This document shows, piece after piece, positions 17,449 to 27,398 of a DNA stretch of 47,140 nucleotides. The DNA is from Clostridia bacterium. GTDB taxonomy: Bacteria > Bacillota > Clostridia > Saccharofermentanales > Saccharofermentanaceae. Position 1 is the first letter of the stretch, and every line of letters begins with the position of its first letter. Made by a program: the position numbers and the translations under genes. The stretch lies in contig JAKSRE010000019.1 in NCBI GenBank assembly GCA_024403775.1, positions 1-47,140 of the forward strand, given 5' to 3'. A model generated the notes under the pieces. That model did not search any database. It was not told where the DNA came from and saw nothing but the letters and a program-made list of their open reading frames with translations.

Positions 17449-19863
17449 TCAAAACTTATTACAAAGCTCATCTGCCATGCGGGCAACACTTGAGGCACTG
17501 GCTTCAAGGTCGTTTCTGGTCAGGAAACCTGATTTAAGGGCGTTTTTAACATTGTTAAAATCGAATTCACTTCCTGGCATGAAGACATCGCAGCCTGCTT
17601 TGAGTACATTTTGAGCATATGCCTGAGGGTGTTTGCAGCCTTCGAATGCACCCCAGCCTGAGATTACCCAGTCGGTCATGATTAAGCCTGTAAATCCAAA
17701 TTCTTTTCGGAGAATATCCTTATGGAGAGCAGAAGACTCATTGGTGTGGATTCCATTTACAAGATTATATGAAGTCATGAGTGCCTTTGGAGAACTCTCT
17801 CTGATTGCAATCTCGAATCCCTTGAGGTAGATGTCACGAAGGGCACGCTCGCTTAATACACTGTTATTCTGAATACGATTATATTCCTGGTTATTACAGC
17901 AGAAGTGCTTGATTGTAACAGCACAGCCAGGGTGCTTTTGAACACCACGTGTGATGCCTGCGGTGATTAAGCCGCTTACAAGAGGATCTTCTGAATAATA
18001 TTCAAAGTTACGGCCGCAGAGGATGCTTCTGTGGATATTAAGAGCTGGAGCGAGCCAGAGGTGGACGCCGAGACGAGCCATCTCGAATCCGACCATATCA
18101 CCACAGTCTGCTGCAAAATCAACATTAAAAGTCTGGGCAATTGCTGTACCGATTGGAAGAGCGGTTGCGTACTGTTCGATTACCTCGTCGCCATCCTTGA
18201 GCTGATATAACTTTGGCTGCTCATCTTCAGGGATGAGTTCGAGCATTGTCTCTGGAAGGCCATTCTCGAGTGGATGGATGACACCATTAGCGTCGCGAGC
18301 GGCGCGGCGGTTGACACGGACACCAGCTGGGCCGTCAGCCATAACCATTGAAGGGATGCCGTATTTTGTAGCGAACATATAGGTCTGGCCTGCAGCGCCT
18401 GCAACGGAGAAGCCCTGGCTTCCGACTACTGTCTCAGGAAGTTCGGACAGACCATACTGGCCGATGCAGAGTTTGATTAAGTCATCTTCTTCCATTTGGG
18501 ATACGCGTGAATCGATAAGTGGATTCATGTCATAGTTAATGATTCTGGTAGTGATGGAATCAGGTGAGATAATGAGGGATTTTAGATTGGCACTTTCGAG
18601 GTCGGTATCGCAGGAGATTCCTGGGTTGAAGTCCTCAAAAGATGGTTCCTTGGTAATAGATCTCGCCTTGGTGACAATCACTTCTGAAGGGATGACAACT
18701 GAACCGATGCAGGAAGTTGAGATGCTGGAATTACCAACGCGGATTGCATATTTTCCTGCTTCAAGGATATATGAAGAATCGTCGCTACTATATGAAGCGA
18801 GGTCTCCTATCTTGAATTTAACGCTGACTGAAGCTGATTCTCCTACATTAATAATTGGGCTCTTACTAAATCCAGCGAGAACCTGATATGGCTGGTCAAG
18901 CTTTCCAGATGGAATTGATACATATACCTGAACGACTTCCTTTCCTGCAAAAGATCCGATATTTTTTACCTGGGAAGTAACGGTAACAGTATCCCCGAGC
19001 ACTTCAAAATCAGAAGAAACAATCTCAAAATCTGTATAGGATAAACCAAAGCCAAAAGGATACATTGGAAGCTTTCCGACCGTGTCAAAATAGCGATAGC
19101 CTACATAGATGCCTTCCTTGTAGCAGGTATCATTAAGCTCTCCAATCTCGATTAAGTCTGGATAATCTTCCCATGTGCTCCAGGTGGTGGTAAGCTTTCC
19201 TGAAGGGTTAGATTTACCAAGGATAATATTTGCAAAAATATCACCGCTTACAACGCCAAGCTGTGAGAATAACAATATATTCTTAACCTCATTGACAGGC
19301 GTAAGATCAACTGCGCCGCCTACATTTAGTACGAGCATGAAGTTAGTATATTTTGAATTAAGTTCGAGGATATCGCGAACTTCTGTATCGGTTAGTAAAA
19401 CCTCGCCTTTAACTACAGATCTGTCTGAACCTTCACCTGAGATTCTTGAGAGAACATATACCGCAGTGTCGCCCTCGCCAGTAAGAGGAATATTATATTC
19501 AGGCTCGGACATGATAATGCCCATTATGAAGGCTTTTGCCTCAGCCATCTTGCGCTTTGTATCTTCAATGAATTTCTTATGTGCTTCGTCAAGAACAGCA
19601 TCATAAGAGTTAAGCCAGGAAGAAGAAGTAATCTCAAAACCGCTGTTTTTGAGGCCGTCCTCAATATTTACAAAAAATCTGGAATTAACTTCGCCTGAAC
19701 CTGTTCCACCCTTAATTGTGTGGCGTGCTCCATTACCAAAAAGTGCGATTTTGCCTGCTTCTTTAAGTGGGAAATTTCCGTCGCGCTTAAGGAAAAGTGT
19801 GCACTCAGCGCCATTCTCGCGAAGATAAGAATTGTGCTTAATCTCATAATCAAAAAGTTCCAT
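17449..19863 (-). CDS. GH3 beta-glucosidase with swapped domain order
   Basis: 804 aa, no signal peptide. Hydrolyses terminal beta-glucosyl (or xylosyl) residues of imported oligosaccharides. The order is inverted compared with most GH3 enzymes: residues about 1-280 form the GH3 C-terminal alpha/beta sandwich (ending YPFGFGLSYTDF), about 285-400 a fibronectin-III-like domain, and about 450-804 the catalytic barrel. The barrel contains GPAGVR, GRNFEYYSEDP, IKHFCCNNQE and nucleophile D731 in LIMTDWVISGWG. This permuted layout is known from rumen bacteria such as Ruminococcus and Butyrivibrio. GAGAGG precedes the ATG. It is transcribed away from the phosphoesterase gene, with a terminator at 17335-17378. 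Confidence 0.92.
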   Translation of the reverse strand: MELFDYEIKHNSYLRENGAECTLFLKRDGNFPLKEAGKIALFGNGARHTIKGGTGSGEVNSRFFVNIEDGLKNSGFEITSSSWLNSYDAVLDEAHKKFIEDTKRKMAEAKAFIMGIIMSEPEYNIPLTGEGDTAVYVLSRISGEGSDRSVVKGEVLLTDTEVRDILELNSKYTNFMLVLNVGGAVDLTPVNEVKNILLFSQLGVVSGDIFANIILGKSNPSGKLTTTWSTWEDYPDLIEIGELNDTCYKEGIYVGYRYFDTVGKLPMYPFGFGLSYTDFEIVSSDFEVLGDTVTVTSQVKNIGSFAGKEVVQVYVSIPSGKLDQPYQVLAGFSKSPIINVGESASVSVKFKIGDLASYSSDDSSYILEAGKYAIRVGNSSISTSCIGSVVIPSEVIVTKARSITKEPSFEDFNPGISCDTDLESANLKSLIISPDSITTRIINYDMNPLIDSRVSQMEEDDLIKLCIGQYGLSELPETVVGSQGFSVAGAAGQTYMFATKYGIPSMVMADGPAGVRVNRRAARDANGVIHPLENGLPETMLELIPEDEQPKLYQLKDGDEVIEQYATALPIGTAIAQTFNVDFAADCGDMVGFEMARLGVHLWLAPALNIHRSILCGRNFEYYSEDPLVSGLITAGITRGVQKHPGCAVTIKHFCCNNQEYNRIQNNSVLSERALRDIYLKGFEIAIRESSPKALMTSYNLVNGIHTNESSALHKDILRKEFGFTGLIMTDWVISGWGAFEGCKHPQAYAQNVLKAGCDVFMPGSEFDFNNVKNALKSGFLTRNDLEASASSVARMADELCNKF

Positions 19864-20008
19864 AAAATACCTCTCAAAAAGTTTTATAATCTATTTTTTC
19901 ATAGCAGTTTGCGAAAAGCAACACGTCACACATTCTCGTTTGTTAATAATAATTGAATAATGGTAAAATGGTTGCGGTTAAGGAAAAAGATAAATGTGGA
20001 GAATAAAG

Positions 20009-20719
20009 ATGAGTAGACTACTATTTATATCGGATATACATGGAAATATGGAGGCGGTGGAGGCTCTTCAAAAAGAACTTCCCAATATCGCACCAGATAA
20101 GATATATTTTCTTGGTGATGCAGTTGGCAAAGGCCCGGAGAGCCATCTGGCACTTGACTGGGTGCGCAAAAACTGTGACGTGGTTATACGTGGCAACTGG
20201 GACGATGGAATGATTCTAAATCAGTTTCCTAATGACCAGTACTACTGTAATCAGCTTGGTGAGGAGAGATTAAAATATATTTTGACACTTCCTTTTGAGA
20301 CGGAGGTTCTTATAAGTGGCCTCTGGTTCAGACTCGTTCATGGCCGTCCTACTGACAGACTTTATCTCTCATATGACAGTATGGAAGACCTGGAAAAGGG
20401 TTTTATATCTAAGGTAAGTAGCCGCGTTTATAATGCATATATCTGTGCTGACAGCCATATGCCGTATATTCGTAACTGTAGTAAGGGTTATGCAATTAAT
20501 ACAGGAAGCATTGGTAACAGTCTTGGCGTTCCAAGAGTTCATGGAATCCTTATTGAGGGTGAACTTGATAGTCCGGTTCAGTCTCCAATAAGCTTTAATG
20601 TTTTAAGCATTCCATATGATAATGAGAAGGCTGTAAAAAAGTGCGATTTATATCCAGATATGCCATGGCCAGATGCATATAAAAAGGAAATTCTGACAGG
20701 GCGTTATGGAAGAGCGTGA
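20009..20719 (+). CDS. YfcE/MJ0936-like metallophosphoesterase
   Basis: 236 aa from the ATG at 20009, chosen for GGAGA upstream. The calcineurin-like fold motifs run in order: SDIHGN (residues 8-13), GDAVGKGP, RGNWDD (in place of GNHD), VHGRP and ADSHMPY (in place of GHTH). Two-metal phosphoesterase; the substrate is unknown and may be a phosphodiester or phosphoprotein. It is followed 37 bp later by a small gene, possibly in one transcript. Confidence 0.8.
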   Translation: MSRLLFISDIHGNMEAVEALQKELPNIAPDKIYFLGDAVGKGPESHLALDWVRKNCDVVIRGNWDDGMILNQFPNDQYYCNQLGEERLKYILTLPFETEVLISGLWFRLVHGRPTDRLYLSYDSMEDLEKGFISKVSSRVYNAYICADSHMPYIRNCSKGYAINTGSIGNSLGVPRVHGILIEGELDSPVQSPISFNVLSIPYDNEKAVKKCDLYPDMPWPDAYKKEILTGRYGRA

Positions 20720-20756
20720 TGCGATTTTTATATGATTTTCGAGAAGGAGATAAAAA

Positions 20757-20984
20757 ATGAGCATTTTAATTAAAGATACAACAAGAGAAGAGCGTAAGAG
20801 AATCGTGCAGGAGAGCCTCGGTGGTGCTGCTGGCGGATGCGATGAAGCTATGGCTGGCATGGAGGACATGTATGACGACTATATTGAAGGCAAAAAGGAA
20901 CTTAAGGAAATCAACATGGAATACAGAGCACGTTTTGTTGTCGGTGGCGACGGACCAGATCGAAGTAGCTGTAATTTCTATTGA
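20757..20984 (+). CDS. Small conserved protein of unknown function
   Basis: 75 aa, with GAAGGAGAT upstream. The opening MSILIKDTTREERKRIVQES, the Cys in GGCDEAM and the segment MYDDYIEGKKELKEIN look like a small family I recall from Clostridia, sometimes labelled with purine-biosynthesis names without support. Mostly helical, no membrane segment. Function unknown. Confidence 0.65.
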   Translation: MSILIKDTTREERKRIVQESLGGAAGGCDEAMAGMEDMYDDYIEGKKELKEINMEYRARFVVGGDGPDRSSCNFY

Positions 20985-21116
20985 TTTTGGGAGTAGTGAA
21001 CAAAGAAAGTAAAACATTTTTGTTTATTTTTGATAGAGTTCATTTCTCGAAAATGTATTAAAATACACTTTGGGGAAAACATAGGATTTTTATTATTTTC
21101 GGATGGGAGAAGAAAC

Positions 21117-23981
21117 ATGCGTAAAAAATTCCTATGTCTTTTTTTATGCCTAAGTTTATTGGTTAGTTTGTTGCCAATGACAGTTGTAGCAGCCGGCGGC
21201 TATTATCGAATTGATGATACCGAGTTTTATTATGGTAGTGAGAACCATTCTGGTGACGGATGGGTATGGGATGGTTCAACAAGAACACTCACACTCAACG
21301 GTTATAATGGTAAATCCATTGTTACTAATAGCGAGATGAATATCGTAGTTGTGGGTGATAGTAAGGTTAAGGGTACTTTTTCAAAATACAACGATGGCGA
21401 CAACTTTGAGGCAATTTCTGTTGCAGGTAAACTCACACTCACTGTTTATGCAAAACTAAGTTTTCGCGTTGATGAGGATAAGAGTATTGCTTATTGTATA
21501 ACAGCTAATGAATTAGATATTTCTGTTAAACCTAAAGGTCAGATTTATGCCGATCTTGATAGTGGTGTATTGATGTATTCAAAATCTGATAATTCAAAGA
21601 TTACTTGTGATGGATATATTTTTACTAGCACTGAACTCCTTAATTCTCAAGGCAATCTTGATCTCAATGTTGCTGGAAAAATAGAAGTAGCTAATAGGGC
21701 TAACGCTTCTTATTTGTACTCTTGTATTCATGTTGAAGGCAAGCTTAATATTACTGGTTATGGTACTATTCAGCTTGGTGATAAATACAGCAATATCAAG
21801 AGTGGTTTTACATATAGCTACGATGGATCTGTAACCATTAGTGAAGGTATTAATTTAAATATTGTCACTAAAGGTAACTGTATTGAAGCGGATTCATTTA
21901 CAGCGGGCGGCAATAGTACTATTAATCTTATGTCTACTTCGAGTGGTTATGCTATGAGTTCTCACGAGGTTTTATTTAAAGAAAATTCTAAGTTGATAGT
22001 AAGTGGTGTTGGCGGAATCCGTGGCTTTGATGTAGATTTTTCTAATAAAGATATTTCAGTTATTTTGGATAGTCGACTTGCGTATGCAGATCACCAGTTA
22101 TACTATAGACCAACAGGTGTTAGTACTATTAACTGTAGTTCCGATTATATATTCTCTGTTGATCACGGAACAGTATTCTTTGAAGGTTTTGGAACAGACT
22201 ACTTAACAGCTGGCAAGGGTATTGTTTATAACGAATACGGTGCTTGTTTCTGGAATAGAAGTGGTAAACAGGTTCTTAATTGTACAAGTAATACATTCTC
22301 AAGTCTTAGTGAATTTAATGGTAGTGGAGATATCAGCATTACTTCTACAGATGGTATAGCTCTTTTATTCAATATGTATGGTTCAAAATTTCCATCTGAA
22401 CTTAACTATGATGGTAAGATTACTATAAATAACAGTAAGTATGGTATTTATTCAGGATACTCACTCATTATTGATGGTGATTGTGACTATTATATTCGTT
22501 CTGGTGGACCATCTATTTATTCACGCGGTGATATTACTATCAACGGTTCTGGATCAATCGATGCAAAGACAGATTGGTATGTTGACGATGCTGTAATTGA
22601 AGCACCATTAGGAGAGATATCAATTAGTAGAGACGGAGATTTTTTACTTAACGGCCACGAGTGTCATGGTATCAAGGCCTTAGGTAATATCAATGTTGGT
22701 GGTAGCGGTGAATTGAAGATTATTGGCAGTGGCGCTGGTATTACTACTGAAAAAGGAAATATCATTGTAAATGGTACTCGTACATTAGATCTTATAACTG
22801 ATTTGGATGTAGTTGTGTTTGGCGATTCAGATGGTAGCCTCATTCTTAACGGAACAGGTTCAGTTATCTCAATTGCTGCTAAACGTAATTATGCGAAGGC
22901 TATTTCTGGTTCAAATGCATTGGTTATTGATAAGAATGATGCTTATGTAATAACAGAAGGTGATCCAGATGGAATAAAGGTTGTATATGAATTAGTTACA
23001 CCTGAGGTAACTCCAGAAGTTACACCAGAGGCTACTCCAACAACTACTGTAACTCCAGAAGTTACGCCTACTCTAGAGCCTACAAAGGTTACCACTCCTT
23101 CTGTAACTCCAGCTACTACACCAGTGACAACTCCTGTTTCTACACCTGAGACAGAGGCTACTCCTACACCTCGTCCAACACTTGTTGCAGGTGAATATAC
23201 TGAAGATCAGATTCCACAAGTTAATGGTGCAACAGTTGACGCTGAATTAAGCGTTGGTGATTTTGTAACCCGCTGCTATAGAGTAGCACTTGACCGTGAA
23301 CCAGATACAGATGGATATAACTACTGGACAAACAGCCTAAACAATGGTGAGGCTTGTGGTGCACAGGTAGGTTTTGGCTTCATCTTTAGTGCTGAGTATC
23401 AGAATAAAGAAAGAACAAATGAAGAGTTCGTTACTGATTTGTATTCAATGTTCTTTGGCCGTGAGGCAGATGCTGATGGATATAACTACTGGTTAGATCA
23501 GCTCAACGCAGGAACATCAAGAGAGAAAGTATTTGCAGGCTTTGCAAATTCACTTGAGTTCTATAATCTCTGTATGAAGTACGGCGTTGTAAGTGGATGG
23601 TATGCAATTGGCGTAGACAATAACAGCCAGGGCGGAGTAAACTGCTTCGTTGCTAGACTTTATAAGATTTGTCTTAACAGACTTCCAGATATGGGTGGCC
23701 AGAGCTACTGGGTAAGCCAGTTGATCGATGGCAATATCGATGGAACTACAGCTTCATTTGGTTTTGTATTCAGTGAGGAGTTTACAAACCTTAAACTTCA
23801 GGATGATGAATTCGTAGCATATATGTATGCAGCATTCTTCGGACGTAAGGCTGATGTTGACGGCTTCAACTACTGGATGAAGGAAATGGCAAATGGCATG
23901 AGTCGCACAGATGTATTTGCTGGATTTACAGGTTCAGCAGAGTTCATTAACCTCTGTAGCGAGTACGGAATTAAGGCTTAA
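21117..23981 (+). CDS. Large secreted beta-solenoid-like protein with C-terminal DUF4214 modules
   Basis: 954 aa from the ATG at 21117 (GGGAG upstream). A signal peptide covers about residues 1-27 (cleavage near VVAAGG). About residues 28-640 are a Ser/Gly/Asn/Ile-rich beta repeat region (for example WDGSTRTLTLNGYNG and many INGSGSI-type strands), consistent with a right-handed beta-helix. A Thr/Pro/Val linker (about 645-710) follows, then four DUF4214 modules (FVTRCYRVALDREPDTDGYNYW type) closely like those of the gene at 14820. Probably a cell-surface binding or adhesion protein; no catalytic motif seen. Sharing of linker and tail with the LRR protein indicates module shuffling. Confidence 0.85.
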   Translation: MRKKFLCLFLCLSLLVSLLPMTVVAAGGYYRIDDTEFYYGSENHSGDGWVWDGSTRTLTLNGYNGKSIVTNSEMNIVVVGDSKVKGTFSKYNDGDNFEAISVAGKLTLTVYAKLSFRVDEDKSIAYCITANELDISVKPKGQIYADLDSGVLMYSKSDNSKITCDGYIFTSTELLNSQGNLDLNVAGKIEVANRANASYLYSCIHVEGKLNITGYGTIQLGDKYSNIKSGFTYSYDGSVTISEGINLNIVTKGNCIEADSFTAGGNSTINLMSTSSGYAMSSHEVLFKENSKLIVSGVGGIRGFDVDFSNKDISVILDSRLAYADHQLYYRPTGVSTINCSSDYIFSVDHGTVFFEGFGTDYLTAGKGIVYNEYGACFWNRSGKQVLNCTSNTFSSLSEFNGSGDISITSTDGIALLFNMYGSKFPSELNYDGKITINNSKYGIYSGYSLIIDGDCDYYIRSGGPSIYSRGDITINGSGSIDAKTDWYVDDAVIEAPLGEISISRDGDFLLNGHECHGIKALGNINVGGSGELKIIGSGAGITTEKGNIIVNGTRTLDLITDLDVVVFGDSDGSLILNGTGSVISIAAKRNYAKAISGSNALVIDKNDAYVITEGDPDGIKVVYELVTPEVTPEVTPEATPTTTVTPEVTPTLEPTKVTTPSVTPATTPVTTPVSTPETEATPTPRPTLVAGEYTEDQIPQVNGATVDAELSVGDFVTRCYRVALDREPDTDGYNYWTNSLNNGEACGAQVGFGFIFSAEYQNKERTNEEFVTDLYSMFFGREADADGYNYWLDQLNAGTSREKVFAGFANSLEFYNLCMKYGVVSGWYAIGVDNNSQGGVNCFVARLYKICLNRLPDMGGQSYWVSQLIDGNIDGTTASFGFVFSEEFTNLKLQDDEFVAYMYAAFFGRKADVDGFNYWMKEMANGMSRTDVFAGFTGSAEFINLCSEYGIKA

Positions 23982-24006
23982 ACTTAAGAAATTTTTTGGT
24001 TAGATT

Positions 24007-24048
24007 AAGAAGGACGTTCGGCACTAGATTGCTGGCGTCCTTCTTTGT
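24007..24048 (+). terminator. Rho-independent terminator
   Basis: AAGAAGGACG (24007-24016) pairs perfectly with CGTCCTTCTT (24036-24045), followed by TGTATTT. Confidence 0.85.
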
Positions 24049-24157
24049 ATTTAGGGAGGTGGCGCCTGACTTTTGCCTAAGCTCTGCTACTTTTATGCGT
24101 TAAATCTGGTAGTTTTATGGATATAATAAAAGTGTGGATGGAAAAGAGGTGATATGT

Positions 24158-25126
24158 ATGAGAACAAAAAAAGAGATAATGGGGCTTGCTGGCCTCATGG
24201 TGCTGCTGTTCCATTTTTATATTCCCTTTGGAAACAGCCCTCTTGAGACTTACTTGTTCAGGTCTACTTTTGTCGGAGTAGATTTATTCTTCTTCGTATC
24301 CGCCTACTCTCTTGGAAGCCGCAATAAAAATGGCGATATTAATGTAGGGAAGTTTCTTCTTAACCGCTTAGGGCTAATCTATATTCCATTTTTTATTTTA
24401 TCTGGTATAGCCGCCATTTATGGAAAGTGGGATTTTATCCGCTTCTCGAAAGTAGTATCCACAATCGAATTCTTTGAACGTGGCGGTGGTGCATTCTTAT
24501 GGTACCTGACGGGTATATGTTTTTTGTATTTGTTCGTTCCACTGATGCTCAAGATAAAGAAACGTTTTGGACTCTCAGGTCTTCTAATTCTTCTTTGCAT
24601 CTGGGCGTTATTAAGCATCATCCTTCAGTATGGTTTTAACTATACTAAGCTATTTATCCTGATAAATCGTCTCCCTATTTTTATAATCGGATTATACTTT
24701 GATGATTTGGGATCAATAGTTCGTGGAAAGATTAAGAAGAATTTTTTATATGTGCTTGAGGCGGCATTATTTATAGCTGGATCACTTATAGTTTTTTTCT
24801 TTGGGGTTACTTCACGATTAAATAAGCCTTTCGCTGATATGTATTATGTGATTGCAATTCCGCTCATTCTGGCGATAGCACTGATTATTAATTCGATTTT
24901 TACCAGGTCTAAAAGCCGCATTCTTAAGTTTATCGGAGGAATCACGCTGGAGCTTTATGGTCTTCAGATGATTTTTGGATATAACCTTGAGATAAAATTA
25001 ATGAAGTTCATGCCAGTTAAGCAGCTCGCGGTTATTCCTACAGGCCTGCTTTTGATTCTTATGGCTTTTGCATTAAATAAACTACTTAATTTTATAAGAG
25101 AACCGATAAGGAGGAAAACATTATGA
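24158..25126 (+). CDS. Acyltransferase-3 family integral membrane protein
   Basis: 322 aa from the ATG at 24158 (AGAGGTGAT upstream). About ten transmembrane segments. The N-terminal part has the acyltransferase-3 pattern: helix with FHF near residue 22, then FVGVDLFFFVSAYSLG and later FLWYLTGI. These enzymes transfer acetyl or other acyl groups to exported sugars, wall polymers or lipids; the acceptor is unknown here. The stop codon overlaps the start of the next gene (ATGA), so a lipoprotein is co-translated. TATAAT at 24122-24127 is a likely -10. Confidence 0.82.
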   Translation: MRTKKEIMGLAGLMVLLFHFYIPFGNSPLETYLFRSTFVGVDLFFFVSAYSLGSRNKNGDINVGKFLLNRLGLIYIPFFILSGIAAIYGKWDFIRFSKVVSTIEFFERGGGAFLWYLTGICFLYLFVPLMLKIKKRFGLSGLLILLCIWALLSIILQYGFNYTKLFILINRLPIFIIGLYFDDLGSIVRGKIKKNFLYVLEAALFIAGSLIVFFFGVTSRLNKPFADMYYVIAIPLILAIALIINSIFTRSKSRILKFIGGITLELYGLQMIFGYNLEIKLMKFMPVKQLAVIPTGLLLILMAFALNKLLNFIREPIRRKTL

Positions 25127-25662
25127 AAAGATTCTTAATATCATTAGTCTGCGTAGCCATGCTTATGTCAGGCTGCAGTAGTAAGGAGACACCAAAAGAG
25201 ACTTCGCCTGAAGTGGAGAACACGACTATATCACAAAGTGATTCATCTTCTTCCGAAGAGTCAGTTGCTGCTACGACAGAAAAAGCGAATAGAGAGGGAA
25301 CAAAACTTTATAATGCATTTATTAATGAACTTAATTCGTCATCAGATATCTCGCAGATTGCTAATAACTTATCAAAAGAATCAGTCTCAGGCTATGACTG
25401 TGTGGTGAATGATTTTGGCGAAGGATTCCTTAATGGATTTGATGCGGACATCACAGGTTTTAATAAATGTGTGGGTTTTGGACCATTAATTGGATCAATT
25501 CCTTTCGTTACTTATATTTTTGAGACGGATGACCCAGCGGCTCTCAAAGAGACGCTTCTTAAGCACGCCGATCCACGTTGGAATATTTGCACGGAAGCAG
25601 ACGAGACTGTTTGTGAGATCTCAGGTAATTACGTATTTTTTGTTATGTGTATAAATGAGTGA
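25123..25662 (+). CDS. Small secreted lipoprotein co-transcribed with the acyltransferase
   Basis: 179 aa with AGGAGG upstream. Lipobox MSGC ends the signal peptide, followed by a Ser/Thr/Glu tether to about residue 65. The globular part has no motif I recognise. The start overlaps the acyltransferase stop by 4 bp, suggesting a shared envelope role. Confidence 0.75.
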   Translation: MKRFLISLVCVAMLMSGCSSKETPKETSPEVENTTISQSDSSSSEESVAATTEKANREGTKLYNAFINELNSSSDISQIANNLSKESVSGYDCVVNDFGEGFLNGFDADITGFNKCVGFGPLIGSIPFVTYIFETDDPAALKETLLKHADPRWNICTEADETVCEISGNYVFFVMCINE

Positions 25663-25693
25663 TAGATAAATATATAGTTGCTTTGCGAATGCT

Positions 25694-25739
25694 GCCCACA
25701 CCAGAAGGCTTTTGGCTTTTGGTGTGGGCGGTGTTTTTT
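25694..25739 (+). terminator. Rho-independent terminator
   Basis: GCCCACACCA (25694-25703) pairs with TGGTGTGGGC (25720-25729), with further inner pairing, then a GTGTTTTTTG tail. Confidence 0.88.
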
Positions 25740-25752
25740 GTGAGTGAATCTG

Positions 25753-25789
25753 CCAATCAAAAACGCGATTTCTGCCAATCAGTGATTGG
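25753..25789. repeat. 37-bp inverted-repeat unit with CCAATCA arms
   Basis: CCAATCA at 25753-25759 and TGATTGG at 25783-25789 span 37 bp. A second CCAATCA sits at 25775-25781, 22 bp after the first, matching the three-half-site layout of the TTCACT and GTCTATGT families. Confidence 0.6.
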
Positions 25790-25844
25790 AACATTTGGAC
25801 ATAATGAGTGGTATCTGGGAGGCGTTTGCTGACTGTAATAAATA

Positions 25845-26456
25845 TTAGAAACGATTAAACTCCGCCCAGAAGCGGTCAATGCTGTTTATATCTGAATATT
25901 CAGTGAAACTTTCAGAATATGTGATTAATCCAGTATTAGGATCACTGATAATCACGAATAAAAAGAATGTGTCATACCTGGAAGATGCATCTTTGAAGTA
26001 GTCAAAAAGCCATTCTTCCTTTGTGAAATCCAAATTGTCATTAATATATATGCTAAAAGAAGCGTGGTTTATATCAGATTCGTACTGGCCCTGAATTGTA
26101 ATCTTGCGGCCAGACAGTGTGTAACCGATGTCACTTAAAATGATATCGCGTTCGATATTTCCCGCCTGACAGATATCGTGGTTGTCAGATGTGATTTTGC
26201 CGCCCATTGAAGTTACGCGATAATAGACATCGCCCTGTCTTATTGATAGAAAATCTTCGCAGCGGCCTGAATCTGCCATCTCGCCCAAGGACTTGTCGAT
26301 GATCTCATAATCTGATCCATAAGTCTGTGAGATGTATGACTTCATGATGTGATAGTTATAAAGGCCTGAGATTTTGTGCTGGGCGAGAAAACCGACGAGC
26401 ACACAAATGACTAAAATAACTATGATTGATGGTAGGATTTTGGTGTTTTTCTTCAC
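25845..26456 (-). CDS. Membrane-anchored protein of unknown function
   Basis: 203 aa, GTG start with AGGAG about 11 bp upstream. One N-terminal transmembrane helix (about residues 8-25), then a soluble extracellular domain without cysteine-based or catalytic motifs. Not recognised. It is divergent from the formate/nitrite channel gene. Confidence 0.65.
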   Translation of the reverse strand: MKKNTKILPSIIVILVICVLVGFLAQHKISGLYNYHIMKSYISQTYGSDYEIIDKSLGEMADSGRCEDFLSIRQGDVYYRVTSMGGKITSDNHDICQAGNIERDIILSDIGYTLSGRKITIQGQYESDINHASFSIYINDNLDFTKEEWLFDYFKDASSRYDTFFLFVIISDPNTGLITYSESFTEYSDINSIDRFWAEFNRF

Positions 26457-26564
26457 TTATATTTAATCTCCTGAGAGTTTATAATTCTTTTGTAGGAATT
26501 TACTAATGTAGTGTAATGCTTTTCGAAAAGAAAATAAACACATAATCTCACTGGAGGACGACGG

Positions 26565-27398
26565 ATGGAGAATCACTTCAATACGCCAGCGGAGGCGCTG
26601 GAACTCAACATGAAAGCAGGTGTTAATAAGGCTTCTATGCCGATTCTTAAGATGATTCTGCTTGGCATCATGGCTGGCGCATTTATCGCGCTTGGTGGTG
26701 CGACTAGTTCGACGGCGGCTCATAATATTAGTAATGTCGGCCTCGCGCGTCTCGTGGCTGGATGCATTTTCCCTATTGGACTTATGATTATTGTTTTCGT
26801 TGGCGGTGAACTTTTTACGGGTAACTGTCTTCTCGTGATGGATGTTCTGGATAAGAGAATTAAAGTGGTTGAGTGCATTCGTAATCTGGTGGTTGTATGG
26901 CTCAGTAACCTTGTGGGCGCACTGATTATTGATGTGCTGATTTATTTCTCAGGGAACCTCAATTATACAGCTGGACTTAATGGCGCTTATGCGATAAAGG
27001 TTGCCGTTAGTAAAGCTGCAATCAGTCCTGTGACTGCAATAACTTCTGGAATTTTATGTAATATTCTTGTCTGCATCGCTATTTTGGTGGCGCTTGCTGC
27101 AAAAGATCTTGGCGGTAAAATCTGGGGAATTTTCTTCCCAATTATGGCATTCGTTGTTGGTGGATTCGAGCACGTTGTTGCGAATATGTTCTACATTCCA
27201 ATGGGCATGATGGCTAAATGTAATCCTGTTTTTGCCTCAAAGGCGATTGAAGCATATGGCATGACTCAGAATCAGCTAGATTCACTTAATATGAGTGGAC
27301 TTTTAAGTAATTTTCTGTTTGTTACAATTGGAAATATCCTTGGCGGCATGCTTTTTGTTGGTGTGCCTTGTTATCTTGCAAGTAAGCGTAAGTGGTGA
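26565..27398 (+). CDS. Formate/nitrite transporter (FNT) family channel
   Basis: 277 aa, GGAGG upstream. Six transmembrane helices, with FNT landmarks such as GIMAGAFIALGG, FVGGELFTGNC and FVVGGFEHVVANMF. These pentameric channels pass formate, nitrite or similar monovalent acids. In a fermenting anaerobe formate export is the likely role (inference). A TTTTCGAAAA palindrome lies at 26520-26529 upstream. Confidence 0.9.
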   Translation: MENHFNTPAEALELNMKAGVNKASMPILKMILLGIMAGAFIALGGATSSTAAHNISNVGLARLVAGCIFPIGLMIIVFVGGELFTGNCLLVMDVLDKRIKVVECIRNLVVVWLSNLVGALIIDVLIYFSGNLNYTAGLNGAYAIKVAVSKAAISPVTAITSGILCNILVCIAILVALAAKDLGGKIWGIFFPIMAFVVGGFEHVVANMFYIPMGMMAKCNPVFASKAIEAYGMTQNQLDSLNMSGLLSNFLFVTIGNILGGMLFVGVPCYLASKRKW

